A DNA stretch of 64,000 nucleotides from Shewanella atlantica (GCF_003966265.1 NZ_RXNV01000005.1:62001-126000); one strand, 5' to 3'; positions 37,701 to 46,844 are shown, counted from the stretch's first letter. Notes: generated by a model from the letters alone, not told the origin. Numbers and translations: made by a program.

Positions 37701-39309
37701 CAATAGAGGCTAAGTTACCCACTACATTGTCATACAGCGCATTGAAGATAAGAATGTTGTAGCACTGCCAGATGAAGTCTTCACGCAGTTCGTCGTGGAT
37801 CACAACATCGAGAACGGTTAACTTGTTCAGCTCAGGCCAATCTGCTTGAGTCACTTCCGATGGGAGGGTCTCAAGGTAACGGATCAATCCCTTAAAGTTA
37901 TTTTCGGCATTGCCTTTCCAGCGATGGTACAGAGACCAACCGATATTAAATAGCAGCGCCTTACGCGCTTTCTTATAATTTTCTTTTGGCTCACCTAAGA
38001 TCAGACGAGTCAGCATGTTACGTTCGGTAGAAACATCATCACGTTTAGAGACGAAGTTGCCCCAAAGTTTATTGAGTTCTTCATCATAGACCAGCTTATC
38101 CGGGCTCGATAACCAGGACTGGAAGACTCTGTCTTGCTCTTGCTGAATACGAGCCAGCAGATCACCTTCCGGAACACTGACCTTAGAGAGGCGACCATAT
38201 TGCTCTTGAGAGATAGAGTGAATACGGCTGCGAAGCGTCAAGTAACGCAAATAACGATAGGCACTACCAAACAGGTTAAGGTGCATCGTTGGGTTATTTG
38301 CAACCGCAAGCTCGGCATGATGCTCAAGGGCTGCCAGATTCTTAGACGGGTTAAGGAAACGGGTCAAACTGCGATCATAGTGCTCACGCAGATCACCGGA
38401 TTCACGAACAAATTGAACTGCAGCTTGCTCGACCGCCTCGACGCTACTGATGATAGCGCGTCGCAGGTTATGCTGGCGCTCATCTTTATCAGATGGAGAG
38501 AAGTCGACTATGCCGTCGATACAACCTGAGGTGTATAGCTCTTCCGGCGATACACCCACAGATTTGGCACATTCCTGCCAAGACAGGTTGTACTTACGTG
38601 CGATGCTCTGCAGACCCTGAGGCTGAATGGTATTAAAAATACCATCACGCAGTGACAACAGGATGTTAGCCGCAGCTAATGGAATCGCGCCACCGGAGTA
38701 GCCGGCACCAATCACGATACCCACTGTAGGGACATCAACATTGGCACTCTCGGCAATCGCCTTAGAGATGGTGTGCGCCTGGTTCTGACTGTTTGCAATC
38801 TCACCGGCATCGGCACCGGGGGTGTCGATAAGATAGATAATAGGCATCGCCATTTCGGCGAACTTACGAATGGCTTTACATGCCTCAAGGTGATGCTCAG
38901 GCATCCAGGCACCATTACCGGTTGTACGCTCTTGAGCGATAAAGCCCAGACGACGGGTACGGGTACCGAAGTTGAGTTCGATCTCTGCGCTATAAAAAGC
39001 GCCTATGTGAGTTTCGGCAATTAACTTACCTTTAAGATCCGCGATGACGCGCTTTGCGCCCGGACGGTTTTTATCTAATGTAGGCTGAATAACCTTAGTG
39101 ACGTAGCCATCTACGTCCAGCAGCTCTAACTCTTTCAAGTTCGACTGGATAGCGTCATCGTCTAAGAGACCTTTAATCTCTTCGGCCAGGCTCTGTTTAC
39201 TGTGCTCAGGAAACAGTGAAAAATCTTGTGCCAAATGCTCTGCTTTTAAAAAAAGCGGATCGGCAGATTGAGCTTGAGTCATGTTTGTGGGCTTATTGTT
39301 GCTGGTCAT
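34756..39309 (-). CDS. Single-chain multifunctional acetyl-CoA carboxylase-like enzyme (CT-alpha, CT-beta, BC, BCCP)
   Basis: A 1517-aa biotin-dependent carboxylase with all activities on one polypeptide. Order: carboxyltransferase alpha-like half (about 1-330, LIDTPGADAGEIAN near 160), helical insert (about 340-690), carboxyltransferase beta-like half (about 700-920, FAGQMVVPAYLPS), biotin carboxylase (about 935-1400, ATP loop GGGGKGIQVVE near 1104), and a C-terminal biotinyl domain with EAMKM near 1465. Eukaryotic ACC runs BC-BCCP-CT instead, so the order is circularly different. It is known in Shewanella as a multifunctional accADC-type protein beside normal accABCD; the acyl-CoA substrate is not proven. 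Start: ATG with GAGGA 7 nt upstream. A LysR gene is divergent. Confidence 0.92.
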   Translation of the reverse strand: MTSNNKPTNMTQAQSADPLFLKAEHLAQDFSLFPEHSKQSLAEEIKGLLDDDAIQSNLKELELLDVDGYVTKVIQPTLDKNRPGAKRVIADLKGKLIAETHIGAFYSAEIELNFGTRTRRLGFIAQERTTGNGAWMPEHHLEACKAIRKFAEMAMPIIYLIDTPGADAGEIANSQNQAHTISKAIAESANVDVPTVGIVIGAGYSGGAIPLAAANILLSLRDGIFNTIQPQGLQSIARKYNLSWQECAKSVGVSPEELYTSGCIDGIVDFSPSDKDERQHNLRRAIISSVEAVEQAAVQFVRESGDLREHYDRSLTRFLNPSKNLAALEHHAELAVANNPTMHLNLFGSAYRYLRYLTLRSRIHSISQEQYGRLSKVSVPEGDLLARIQQEQDRVFQSWLSSPDKLVYDEELNKLWGNFVSKRDDVSTERNMLTRLILGEPKENYKKARKALLFNIGWSLYHRWKGNAENNFKGLIRYLETLPSEVTQADWPELNKLTVLDVVIHDELREDFIWQCYNILIFNALYDNVVGNLASIAKEAMMSKSLSRASVDNLLHDSIDRAISTQDTANDKSKFYKWLKFFMSQSNRAELLTKTEQWKSVGFPQLNDSLFVILTYFFERLLPEYFDSEEESSEYTGSINPVRIGRRKDFWNRLTMGYQDLLIQKVLRDEKRAGKMTWENITEKFFTDFEEVNGDKMSANLLNFPGFRLSIEDALDKGIRPCGLITGMADFEHAGQQMRVGVAVSNTAFQAGAFDMASAEKFSALLIECAKRKLPVICFISSGGMQTKEGAAALFSMAVVNDRITRFIRDNELPVLMFGYGDCTGGAQASFVTHPLVQTYYLSGTNMPFAGQMVVPAYLPSTATLSNYLSKVPGAMNALVTNPFSNTIDDQLGSIDPLMPKPTAEIEEVIANALSTLVPEMMVADEEIVQDDPRELMKPINKVLVHARGCTAVKLIRKAHDNDIDVVLVASDPDMTSVPADMLKGNDKLVCIGGNTSDESYLNAYSVLKVAEYENVDALHPGIGFLSESPQFAALCVNNGVNFVGPSVHSMTTMGNKSNAIKTSQAQNVPVVPGSHGILTNAEQAVNVANEIGYPVLLKAVQGGGGKGIQVVERSADMISLFQQTSTEAAAAFGNGDLYLEKYVTSLRHIEVQLLRDKFGHTKVLGLRDCSVQRNNQKVVEESGSTMLPAELQEKVLEYTRALGDATDYMGAGTVEFIYNLDANEVYFMEMNTRLQVEHPVTEATSGIDIVSAGFDIAAGRSIEKLEPQSIGYAIEVRVTAEKAALDSNGVLQLLPHPGVITEYKMPERDDIEIISIAGEGKEVSPYYDSLIAQIICRGESREDVINKLHDYLADSVVIKGIATNIPLLTRILKDGTFNEGVYDTNYLPRFMAELDVPELIAEMEAAAETVGVDTASLRVGESNELKVMAQGAGIFYTSPAPGEADFVKEGDIVTADQTLALTEAMKMFSQLTLAGYNRQDAILYPEDKKYRIERVLNSNGQQVSQGDLLFVVSPVE

Positions 39310-39430
39310 CAATTGATCCTCTGCTTAGCCTCTAGAATTTTTTAGCCAGTAAATATAACTTTGTTATGGTGTCAAATACCATTAAACTGCATTAGACGCT
39401 TTGTTCCATTTTTGAGACAGTGATAAAAAC

Positions 39431-40342
39431 ATGCCTGATCTGAATGGTATGATGCTGTTTGCAGCGGTAGTCAGAGCCAAAGGGTTCTCACAAGCCGCAC
39501 GCGAAATAGGCATGCCAAAATCAACCATAAGTCGTAAAGTCGCTCAGCTCGAAGAGCAACTTGGCGTACGGCTATTACAACGTGATACTCGAAATTTGAG
39601 CCTCACTCAGGTCGGTGCGCTTTTTTATCAGCACTGCACCAGTATTAGCGATGAAATCGAAGCTGCCAAGGCGACAATTGAAAATACTCATAATGATGTA
39701 TCCGGCTCACTGCGTATAGCTATCCCCGTCTCTTTTAGCCAGGAGATCATCGCCAACCTTTGCAGCAGTTTCATGCGCCTCTACCCTAATGTTGAGCTGG
39801 ACGTGCAATTTACCGATAGTGAAGTTGGCCTTGTCGGCGAAGGCTATGATATAGCCATAAAGTATGGGCCGTTACAATCATCCGATCTGGTTGCGCGTTT
39901 ACTCTTCGAGCGTCAGCCAATCTTAGTCGCCAGCCCCGGCTACCTGAAAGCCAACGGGACCCCCGCGACCCCGCAAGATCTTATTAATCATAGCGGCATA
40001 TTGCTCGGCACCTCCCGCTCTGCGCCAATATGGCCGCTGGGCAAAGGCGCCAGAAAGACTATGGTTAACTTTAAGCGTAAAGTCAGAGTCAATAGCGCTG
40101 TCATGGTCAAGCAACTGGTCCAGGATGACTTTGGCATCGCCATGTTATCTAATTCGGTATGTAAAAATGAGCTTGCCAGCGGCTCGCTGGTACCCATTCT
40201 GCAGGAGTGGCCGATAGAAGCCTTTAAGGTCTATGGTGTCTATTCGAGCAGAAGACAACTCGCCACCAATATCAGCGTCTTTCTGGACTTCTTCACCAAA
40301 CGTTTCAGCAGCCATGAGTCACTGCAATCTTTAATGGTGTAA
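39431..40342 (+). CDS. LysR-family regulator, divergent from the carboxylase gene
   Basis: A 303-aa regulator with an N-terminal winged helix (about 1-60: MMLFAAVVRAKGFSQAARE, then MPKSTISRKVAQLEEQLG) and a periplasmic-binding-protein-like effector domain (about 90-295). It is transcribed away from the fused carboxylase with about 120 bp between the starts, the usual layout for a LysR protein controlling its divergent neighbour. The effector is unknown; an acyl-CoA or related metabolite is a guess. Confidence 0.9.
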   Translation: MPDLNGMMLFAAVVRAKGFSQAAREIGMPKSTISRKVAQLEEQLGVRLLQRDTRNLSLTQVGALFYQHCTSISDEIEAAKATIENTHNDVSGSLRIAIPVSFSQEIIANLCSSFMRLYPNVELDVQFTDSEVGLVGEGYDIAIKYGPLQSSDLVARLLFERQPILVASPGYLKANGTPATPQDLINHSGILLGTSRSAPIWPLGKGARKTMVNFKRKVRVNSAVMVKQLVQDDFGIAMLSNSVCKNELASGSLVPILQEWPIEAFKVYGVYSSRRQLATNISVFLDFFTKRFSSHESLQSLMV

Positions 40343-40462
40343 GTTTTTATATTCATTTTATAGACCATATCGATAAAACCTGACCTCGATCATATACCCG
40401 AGTAATTCACTCAAGTACTATCGAGCCTAGAAATTGTTCATTTATTGATTGAGGGTATAATT

Positions 40463-40579
40463 ATGAGTTGTTGCGGCGCATGTGGCGGTCAAGATACAGA
40501 GAAAAAAACTGAAGAGTCGAAACAAGAGCAAAGCTCAGGTGTTCAGCAGCACACACCTGAAAAGAGTGAGACCGAATAA
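40463..40579 (+). CDS. Small Cys-rich protein, CCGSCS-motif type
   Basis: A 38-aa protein that short-ORF cut-offs would miss. It begins MSCCGACGGQ and continues as a hydrophilic Glu/Lys/Gln tail. The start is supported by GAGGG 7 nt upstream and the end by a strong hairpin. It resembles the small 'CCGSCS motif' proteins of Shewanella and Vibrio, here with CCGACGG. Three cysteines in six residues suggest metal or thiol binding. No function is known. Confidence 0.75.
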   Translation: MSCCGACGGQDTEKKTEESKQEQSSGVQQHTPEKSETE

Positions 40580-40601
40580 GAGTCAATATGATTGACATAC
40601 C

Positions 40602-40632
40602 CGGTGGTGTTTAAACACCACCGTCCCCCTTT
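40602..40632 (+). terminator. Hairpin after the CCGSCS-type gene
   Basis: A perfect 22-nt palindrome centred on TTTAAA (arms CGGTGGTG / CACCACCG), then a pyrimidine-rich run. It is probably the terminator of the small gene. Confidence 0.7.
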
Positions 40633-40871
40633 CCTCTCTCTTTAGAGTAAATAGCCTTTCCCCATCTTTTTCCTCTGTTTCACTACGAAGGTTACCCCTG
40701 TTCCTCAATACTTTATTTGCATATAGCACTCGTGCATACTGCTATAATAAACTCATGTAATAACAGCTGGTAGCGAACCTATTACGCGCCAAATCGATGG
40801 CGCTAATACTCAGTACCGAAACCAGACACCTTCACTAACAATAATTACGCTCCATAGAAAGGAATGAAGTC

Positions 40872-42044
40872 ATGACTAAATCCGTGATGGCGATTGCAGC
40901 TGTAGGCGCTCTGGCCTTTAGCATCGCCTGTTCAGCCACCCCTGATGCTATGACCCCCCTGAATATTGAAGAGCTGAGACTCCAAGCTGCGAACCAGACG
41001 CTCCCCGATGTTGTCACTCGCTATCAGGCCTTAGTTGAAAGTCTTGACAGCAAGTACCGGCAGCAAACAGACGAGCTAGAGATGACCAAGATGGTCGCAC
41101 GTCAAGGTGAAAGGTTATGGCAACAAGCCGTTAGAGACGTGCAATCAGGTAGTATCGATGACAGGCCGCTATACTGGAGTCGCCTCGCCATGCATCGTCA
41201 ATTGAAGCGCAGTCGTCCCGCATTTAACATGGCCCCCTGGCAGCAAGGTATTCTATTGAACGCCGTTGAAAAATCATCCAGAGGGTTTAGCAATGTGCAG
41301 TTTGCTAATGACACTCAGGTCAAAATACTGCTGACAGGTTTCGATCCCTTCTTTCTCGATCGTAATATCGGCCAGAGTAACCCCTCGGGCCTGGTCGCCT
41401 TGTCCTTAGATGGTTTTACATTTTCCGCTAACGGCAAAAAAGCGCAGATTGAGACTGTGATGATACCGGTTCGTTTTGCCGATTTTGATAAGGGAATCGT
41501 AGAATCGCTGCTAACCCCTATATACCGTGAAAACAGTGTCGATATGATTATTACTGTCAGTATGGGCCGTGATGATTTCGATCTGGAGCGCTTCCCTGGT
41601 CGAAACCGAAGTGCTGCCGCTCCCGATAATTTGAATCTGCTCACTGGTGCAAATAAGCAAAAGCCAATGGCGCCCCTGTTTAATGGTAAAACATTAAATG
41701 GGCCTGAATTTGTTGAGTTTTCTCTCCCAGCGGCGGCGATGCAATCGGTAAGCGGTAATTGGAAGGTAAATGATAACCATAAGGTTACTTCGGTTGCTAA
41801 AGGTGAGTTTACCGCTTCATCCGTAGCTGAGCTTCATAGCGAAACTTCTGTTGAAGGGTCGGGAGGAGGCTACCTTTCCAATGAAATATCTTACCGCGCA
41901 GTGTTACTGGGACAACAGTTTAATAGCAGTATTGCAGTCGGACACATACATACCCCCAAAGTTGCCGGTCACGACCCGAAAGTAGAAGCTGAAATCATGA
42001 CGCAGGTTAAAGCTATGGTCATAGCAGGCACAGCTGCTCTATAA
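40872..42044 (+). CDS. Exported pyroglutamyl-peptidase (C15) homologue with Ser in place of the catalytic Cys
   Basis: A 390-aa protein. A signal peptide (about 1-23) and an N-terminal helical extension (about 25-150) precede a domain with the C15 landmarks: LLTGFDPF near 155, SMGRDDFDLERF near 233 (Glu of the triad), GGGYLSNEISYR near 334 and VGHIHTP near 357 (His of the triad). In Pcp the fourth motif reads YVCN with the nucleophilic Cys; here the codon is TCC, Ser. The enzyme may therefore be inactive as a Cys peptidase, or a Ser variant. Export is also unusual for this family. It is followed by its own terminator. Confidence 0.75.
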   Translation: MTKSVMAIAAVGALAFSIACSATPDAMTPLNIEELRLQAANQTLPDVVTRYQALVESLDSKYRQQTDELEMTKMVARQGERLWQQAVRDVQSGSIDDRPLYWSRLAMHRQLKRSRPAFNMAPWQQGILLNAVEKSSRGFSNVQFANDTQVKILLTGFDPFFLDRNIGQSNPSGLVALSLDGFTFSANGKKAQIETVMIPVRFADFDKGIVESLLTPIYRENSVDMIITVSMGRDDFDLERFPGRNRSAAAPDNLNLLTGANKQKPMAPLFNGKTLNGPEFVEFSLPAAAMQSVSGNWKVNDNHKVTSVAKGEFTASSVAELHSETSVEGSGGGYLSNEISYRAVLLGQQFNSSIAVGHIHTPKVAGHDPKVEAEIMTQVKAMVIAGTAAL

Positions 42045-42067
42045 TAGCTCAGTGGTAATACACTTGT

Positions 42068-42096
42068 GGTGCTCGGTTGTCCACCGAGCACCTTTC
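42068..42096 (+). terminator. Terminator between the C15-like gene and sprT-like gene
   Basis: Stem GGTGCTCGG / CCGAGCACC with a 7-nt loop, followed by TTTCAAT. It argues against the upstream GTG as a start for the next gene. Confidence 0.75.
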
Positions 42097-42110
42097 AATA
42101 TAGAGAATCG

Positions 42111-42689
42111 ATGTTTAAGTTATTCAAATCTGTGACCAGTACCTGTCCGTCTCCCGATAGCGTTTCTACTCCCAAGTCGCAAACACCAGCTTGCTATGAA
42201 TTTGATACTGAACTTCACACTCGTGTGGCCCAGCAAGTGCTTGAGTGCTATCAAATAGCCGAAAAGCACCTAAACCTTCATTTTCCGCGTCCGGAGATCA
42301 ACTTCAAGCTAAGAGGAAGAAGCGCCGGAACGGCCCACCTGCAACTCAATAAACTCAGGTTTAATCCGGTTTTACTCGCTGAGAACTGTGATATCTTTCT
42401 TGAAGAGGTGATCCCACATGAGATCTGCCACCTGCTCGCATATCGACTCTATGGCAAGGTAAAACCCCATGGCAAGGAGTGGCAGTCTCTGATGATAAGT
42501 GTCTTCGGACTTGAGCCAAGCACAACCCATAGCTTAGATACTCAATCAGTCGACGGGAAAAAATTCGAATACCACTGTGGATGCGGCCCCGTAAAACTAA
42601 GTATCAGACGACACAACAAGGTCATGCGGGGCGAGACTCAATATAGGTGCAGGCGTTGTAAGAGAGAATTAACCAGGGCAGCTCAGTAG
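42111..42689 (+). CDS. sprT: SprT-family zinc metalloprotease-like protein
   Basis: A 192-aa cytoplasmic protein of the SprT/Spartan-like family, with HEICH (zinc ligands and catalytic Glu, near 104) in EEVIPHEICHLLAYRLYG. A C-terminal zinc-ribbon has two Cys pairs (CGC and CRRC) with basic residues. Bacterial SprT's substrate is not established. I take the ATG after the terminator hairpin (MFKLFKSV) rather than the GTG 15 codons upstream, which would lie inside that hairpin. In many gamma-proteobacteria it is next to endA, as here. Confidence 0.88.
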   Translation: MFKLFKSVTSTCPSPDSVSTPKSQTPACYEFDTELHTRVAQQVLECYQIAEKHLNLHFPRPEINFKLRGRSAGTAHLQLNKLRFNPVLLAENCDIFLEEVIPHEICHLLAYRLYGKVKPHGKEWQSLMISVFGLEPSTTHSLDTQSVDGKKFEYHCGCGPVKLSIRRHNKVMRGETQYRCRRCKRELTRAAQ

Positions 42690-42924
42690 CACTGGTGACG
42701 AATAGCTCTGAATTGAACACCGACAACCGATAAACTACATTAACCGGATGACAAGTAACCATGCTCCAAAACAGAAGTTCGCGCTCCGCAATATTCTTTC
42801 ATAGCCATCTTGCTTAGTCTCCCTTTCATCCCGTAAAATCCCGCCCAAGAGCAGAACACTGCCATCAATATGATAAAGCAACGCTTAATACCCATCGGTA
42901 TATAGCGCATTAAGGGAAAGATAA

Positions 42925-43671
42925 TTGAAATTGTTTGATAAATTTGGCTCAGCCTTTCTATTTGGCTTAGGGCTGACTCTACTATTTTCCACACCCTCAA
43001 CAGCTTCTCCTTCTCACCCCAGCAGTTTCAGCCAAGCCAAGAGACTGGCAAAAGAGATCTATGCTGACTCTCTCCCTGCCACCAGCTTCTATTGTGGCTG
43101 CGATATCAAGATCTCAGGCAAGAAGTGGCAGACCGATTTCTCCCGTTGTGGCTATCAGGTGAGAAAGCAGCAAAAGCGCGCGGCGCGGATCGAGTGGGAA
43201 CACATAGTGCCTGCATGGGAACTTGGACACCAGCGACAATGCTGGCAGCAAGGTGGTCGTAAAAACTGTGGTAAGAATGATAAACTGTTCAGGAAAATGG
43301 AGTCGGATCTACATAATCTGGTGCCCGCCATCGGCGAAGTCAATGGCGACCGAAGCAACTATCGATTTAGCCAATGGAACGGCCAGGCAGGTCAATGTGA
43401 TATGGTTATCGACTTCAAGTCGAGAAAGGCTGAACCACCCGGCTATACGCGAGGAAAAATTGCCCGCACTTACCTCTATATGCAAAAGAGATATGGTTTC
43501 AGAATAGCCAAAAGCCAATTAAAACTGTTCAAGGCATGGGATAAAACTTATCCAGTTGATACTATCGAATGCAAAAGAGATAACGCCATAGCCATGACTC
43601 AGGGAAATCATAACCCCTTTGTTAAAAACCAATGTGACGCAATAGCCAAAGAACAGCGGGTTGCGGAGTAG
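42925..43671 (+). CDS. endA: Endonuclease I (EndA)
   Basis: A 248-aa exported, Cys-rich DNase cutting double-stranded DNA. A signal peptide (1-28, ending STA) is followed by the endonuclease I domain with [13 protein letters not shown] (near 91, His-Me finger) and [21 protein letters not shown] (near 130). It starts with TTG; AAGGGA lies 7 nt upstream and no ATG fits the signal peptide. Disulfides are likely (CGC, CW, CG). rsmE begins 7 nt after its stop, so the two are co-transcribed. It is a third DNase in this window, besides the two large surface nucleases. Confidence 0.95.
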   Translation: MKLFDKFGSAFLFGLGLTLLFSTPSTASPSHPSSFSQAKRLAKEIYADSLPATSFYCGCDIKISGKKWQTDFSRCGYQVRKQQKRAARIEWEHIVPAWELGHQRQCWQQGGRKNCGKNDKLFRKMESDLHNLVPAIGEVNGDRSNYRFSQWNGQAGQCDMVIDFKSRKAEPPGYTRGKIARTYLYMQKRYGFRIAKSQLKLFKAWDKTYPVDTIECKRDNAIAMTQGNHNPFVKNQCDAIAKEQRVAE

Positions 43672-43678
43672 GAAATAG

Positions 43679-44410
43679 ATGAGAATCCCAAGAATATACC
43701 AAGCATCCACCTTTACGGTAGGTATGTCAGTTGCGCTCGACGATGAAGCAGCCTCTCATGTTGGTCGTGTACTGCGCATGTCCAACGGTGAACAGGTGAG
43801 CCTGTTTAATGGCGACGGTAATGAGTACCTTGCTCAAATTGAGTCCGCCAGTAAGAAAAATGTTCAAGTCACCATCCTTTCATCTGTAACTAATGATAGT
43901 GAGTCTCCGCTACACCTGCACTTAGGTCAGGTGATATCTCGTGGCGACCGTATGGACTTCACCATTCAAAAGTCTGTTGAGCTGGGAGTGAACACCATTA
44001 CACCTCTCTTCTCTGAACGCTGCGGCGTAAAGCTATCGGGCGAGCGATTGGAAAAGAAAATTCATCAATGGCAAAAGATCGTTATTGGGGCCTGTGAGCA
44101 ATCGGGTCGTAGTCTTGTTCCTCAGGTAAGGCCCGCGATGTCTTTAGAGGCCTGGAGCGCCGAACAGACAGACTCGCTTAAATTGAATCTTCACCCTAGA
44201 GCGGCACACGGTATTGGAGGATTAACCCTTTCGGAGCCAAGAGTCAGGCTGTTGATCGGGCCAGAAGGTGGCCTGTCTGAAACCGAAATATCGATGACAG
44301 AACAACATGCCTTTACCGATGTATTATTAGGCCCCCGGGTTTTGAGAACCGAAACGGCAGCCTTAACGGCAATAAGTGCACTGCAACTGAAATTTGGTGA
44401 TCTGGGTTAA
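43679..44410 (+). CDS. rsmE: 16S rRNA m3U1498 methyltransferase RsmE
   Basis: A 243-aa SPOUT-class enzyme methylating N3 of U1498 in 16S rRNA. An N-terminal PUA-like domain (about 1-70) is followed by the trefoil-knot domain with [13 protein letters not shown] (near 196) and [15 protein letters not shown] (near 221), where SAM binds. It sits between endA and gshB, the conserved gamma-proteobacterial order. Confidence 0.96.
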   Translation: MRIPRIYQASTFTVGMSVALDDEAASHVGRVLRMSNGEQVSLFNGDGNEYLAQIESASKKNVQVTILSSVTNDSESPLHLHLGQVISRGDRMDFTIQKSVELGVNTITPLFSERCGVKLSGERLEKKIHQWQKIVIGACEQSGRSLVPQVRPAMSLEAWSAEQTDSLKLNLHPRAAHGIGGLTLSEPRVRLLIGPEGGLSETEISMTEQHAFTDVLLGPRVLRTETAALTAISALQLKFGDLG

Positions 44411-44477
44411 CGCCCCCATATCCAATATTAACCTAATTTAAGACCATCAAAAATGGGTGGTACAAGGAAGCGACTTC

Positions 44478-45428
44478 ATGATCAAGCTCGGCATAGTGAT
44501 GGATCCCATCAGCGATATCAACATCAAGAAAGACTCAAGTTTCGCCATGTTATTGGCCGCTCAAAGCCGTGGCTATCAACTCTTCTACATGGAGATGCAA
44601 GATCTTGCCATGGTCAATGGTGAGGCGATGGCCAACATGCGTGAACTGTCGGTAAAGCAAGATCCCGACAATTGGTTCGAGTTAGGCGAGCCCGTCGATA
44701 CCCCACTTTCGGCTCTCGATGTCGTCTTGATGCGTAAGGATCCTCCATTCGACACCGAGTTTATCTACGCGACCTATATGCTTGAAAGAGCTGAAGAAGA
44801 GGGAGTGCTTATTGTCAATAAGCCTCAGAGCCTGCGCGACGCCAACGAGAAACTTTTCACCGCCTGGTTCTCTGAATTCACTCCTGAGACTATGGTCACC
44901 CGCGATGCAAAGCGCATCCGTGAATTCTATAAGCAAAAAGGCGATATCATCCTCAAACCACTGGATGGAATGGGCGGCACACTGATTTTCAGAATTAAGG
45001 CCGGCGATCCCAATGTGGGCGTGATCATCGAAACCTTGACCGAATACGGCCAGCGCTATGCGATGGCTCAGGCATTTATTCCGGATATCACCTCAGGCGA
45101 TAAGCGTATTTTGGTCGTCGACGGCGAGCCGGTTCCTTACTCCCTTGCACGCATCCCTCAAAAAGGTGAAACACGAGGCAACCTGGCCGCTGGCGGCAGA
45201 GGCGTTGCTCAACCACTATCTGAAAGCGATTGGGCCATAGCACGAGCGATTGGACCAGAATTGAAGAAACGTGGCCTCATCTTCGTAGGATTAGATGTTA
45301 TTGGTGACAAACTCACCGAGATAAATGTGACCAGCCCTACCTGTATCAAAGAGATCGAAGCCGCCTTCGATGTCGATATCACTGGTATGTTGATGGACTC
45401 GATCGAAGCAAGATTAAAGGCAAGTTAG
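44478..45428 (+). CDS. gshB: Glutathione synthetase GshB
   Basis: A 316-aa ATP-grasp ligase joining gamma-glutamylcysteine and glycine. The N-terminus MIKLGIVMDPISDINIKKDS is typical, with KPLDGMGGTLIFRI (near 163) and LDVIGDKLTEINVTSPT (near 273). I use the ATG preceded by AAGGAAG, seven codons inside the open frame. phoA follows after 10 nt, which may put the two in one transcript. Confidence 0.97.
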   Translation: MIKLGIVMDPISDINIKKDSSFAMLLAAQSRGYQLFYMEMQDLAMVNGEAMANMRELSVKQDPDNWFELGEPVDTPLSALDVVLMRKDPPFDTEFIYATYMLERAEEEGVLIVNKPQSLRDANEKLFTAWFSEFTPETMVTRDAKRIREFYKQKGDIILKPLDGMGGTLIFRIKAGDPNVGVIIETLTEYGQRYAMAQAFIPDITSGDKRILVVDGEPVPYSLARIPQKGETRGNLAAGGRGVAQPLSESDWAIARAIGPELKKRGLIFVGLDVIGDKLTEINVTSPTCIKEIEAAFDVDITGMLMDSIEARLKAS

Positions 45429-45438
45429 GACCAGATTA

Positions 45439-46812
45439 ATGAGACCTACATCATTCAGTTTAAAACGTTCTCTACTCACCGTGGCGGTATTGTTCACCAC
45501 CACGGTGTCGGCTTTTGTGTATGCCGATACCCCAATTCATCCCATGATGGGCGACGCTCCCAGCGTCCCTAAAAATATCGTTATCTTAATTGGTGACGGT
45601 ATGGGGCCGGCCTACACCAGCGCGTATAGATACTATAAAGACAACCCTGAAACACAAGAGATTGAGCAGACGGTATTCGACCGACTCCTAGTCGGAACGG
45701 CCAGCACCTATCCGGCCCGCGTCAGCGGTTACGTGACAGATTCCGCGGCATCGGCAACGGCCTTGGCGACGGGAGTAAAATCTTACAATGGGGCGATATC
45801 GGTCGATACCGACAAACAAACCCTACCCACTATCATGGAGGTGGCAAAAAAACAGGGGCTGTCTACCGGAGTCGCGGTGACTTCTCAGATAAACCATGCC
45901 ACTCCCGCTGCATTTCTTACCCATAATGAGAGCCGCAAAAATTATGATGAGATAGCCAACAGCTACCTGAATACCGATGCGGATGTCATGTTAGGCGGGG
46001 GACAAAAGTTCTTCCCGGCTAAACTTATCAGCCAATTTGAGGCTAAGGGTTACCGGTACCTGTCAGATTTCTCTCAATTGGATTCTGTCACTGAGCCCAA
46101 GGTAATTGGCCTGTTTGCCGAAGTGCAACTGCCCTGGGCCATCGATGAAGTTGGTGCCCACAAACTCAGTAAGATGACGGCTAAGGCACTGAAGTTACTT
46201 TCTCAGAATGAGAAGGGCTTCGTATTATTGGTCGAGGGCAGCTTAATCGATTGGGCCGGACACAATAATGATATCGCAACCGCAATGGCCGAGATGGACG
46301 AATTTGCCAATACTTTAGAGGTCGTTGAGCAGTACGTTAGACAAAACAATGATACCTTGATGATCGCCACTGCCGATCACAACACAGGAGGCCTGAGCAT
46401 AGGTGCCAATGGTGAGTACAGCTGGAAGACCGACATTATCAGGGCTGTAAAATCTAGCCCGGCAAACATTGCCGCTAACGCACTCGCCGATAGTAGCTGG
46501 AAAGATAAGCTGGTATCTAAGTTGGGATTTGAACTCAGCACTGATGAACTCACACAGCTGTCCCGCGCACGCATGCAGGGACTGGAAGTGATGGCAACAG
46601 CTATCAAGAAGCTTATCGACAACCGCTCAAATACAGGCTGGACTACAGGCGGACATACAGGAATGGATGTACAGGTCTTTGCATCGGGCCCGGCATCTAA
46701 ACTCTTTGGCGGCTATCAGGACAATACCGATATTGCACTGAAGATTATGAGTTTGCTTCCTAAGAAAGCCAAGGTTGCAGCGGCAACTGTGCCGGTGGAA
46801 AGCAAAAATTAA
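45439..46812 (+). CDS. phoA: Alkaline phosphatase PhoA
   Basis: A 457-aa secreted phosphomonoesterase. A signal peptide (1-29, ending VYA) is followed by the metal site IVILIGDGMGP (near 48), the nucleophile motif VTDSAASATALATG (near 93), SLIDWAGHNND and the C-terminal TGGHTG metal ligands (near 400). It releases phosphate from organic esters in the periplasm, including nucleotides left after nuclease action. It directly follows gshB. I saw no clear Pho box before it. It converges with the GGDEF-EAL gene with only 33 nt between them. Confidence 0.95.
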   Translation: MRPTSFSLKRSLLTVAVLFTTTVSAFVYADTPIHPMMGDAPSVPKNIVILIGDGMGPAYTSAYRYYKDNPETQEIEQTVFDRLLVGTASTYPARVSGYVTDSAASATALATGVKSYNGAISVDTDKQTLPTIMEVAKKQGLSTGVAVTSQINHATPAAFLTHNESRKNYDEIANSYLNTDADVMLGGGQKFFPAKLISQFEAKGYRYLSDFSQLDSVTEPKVIGLFAEVQLPWAIDEVGAHKLSKMTAKALKLLSQNEKGFVLLVEGSLIDWAGHNNDIATAMAEMDEFANTLEVVEQYVRQNNDTLMIATADHNTGGLSIGANGEYSWKTDIIRAVKSSPANIAANALADSSWKDKLVSKLGFELSTDELTQLSRARMQGLEVMATAIKKLIDNRSNTGWTTGGHTGMDVQVFASGPASKLFGGYQDNTDIALKIMSLLPKKAKVAAATVPVESKN

Positions 46813-46844
46813 TCAATATTAAAACGCTCTGACTTTAACCAAGC

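Noticed and set aside
42066..42110. GTG start for the SprT-like protein
   Set aside because: It falls in a terminator hairpin of the preceding gene; the later ATG fits the family N-terminus.
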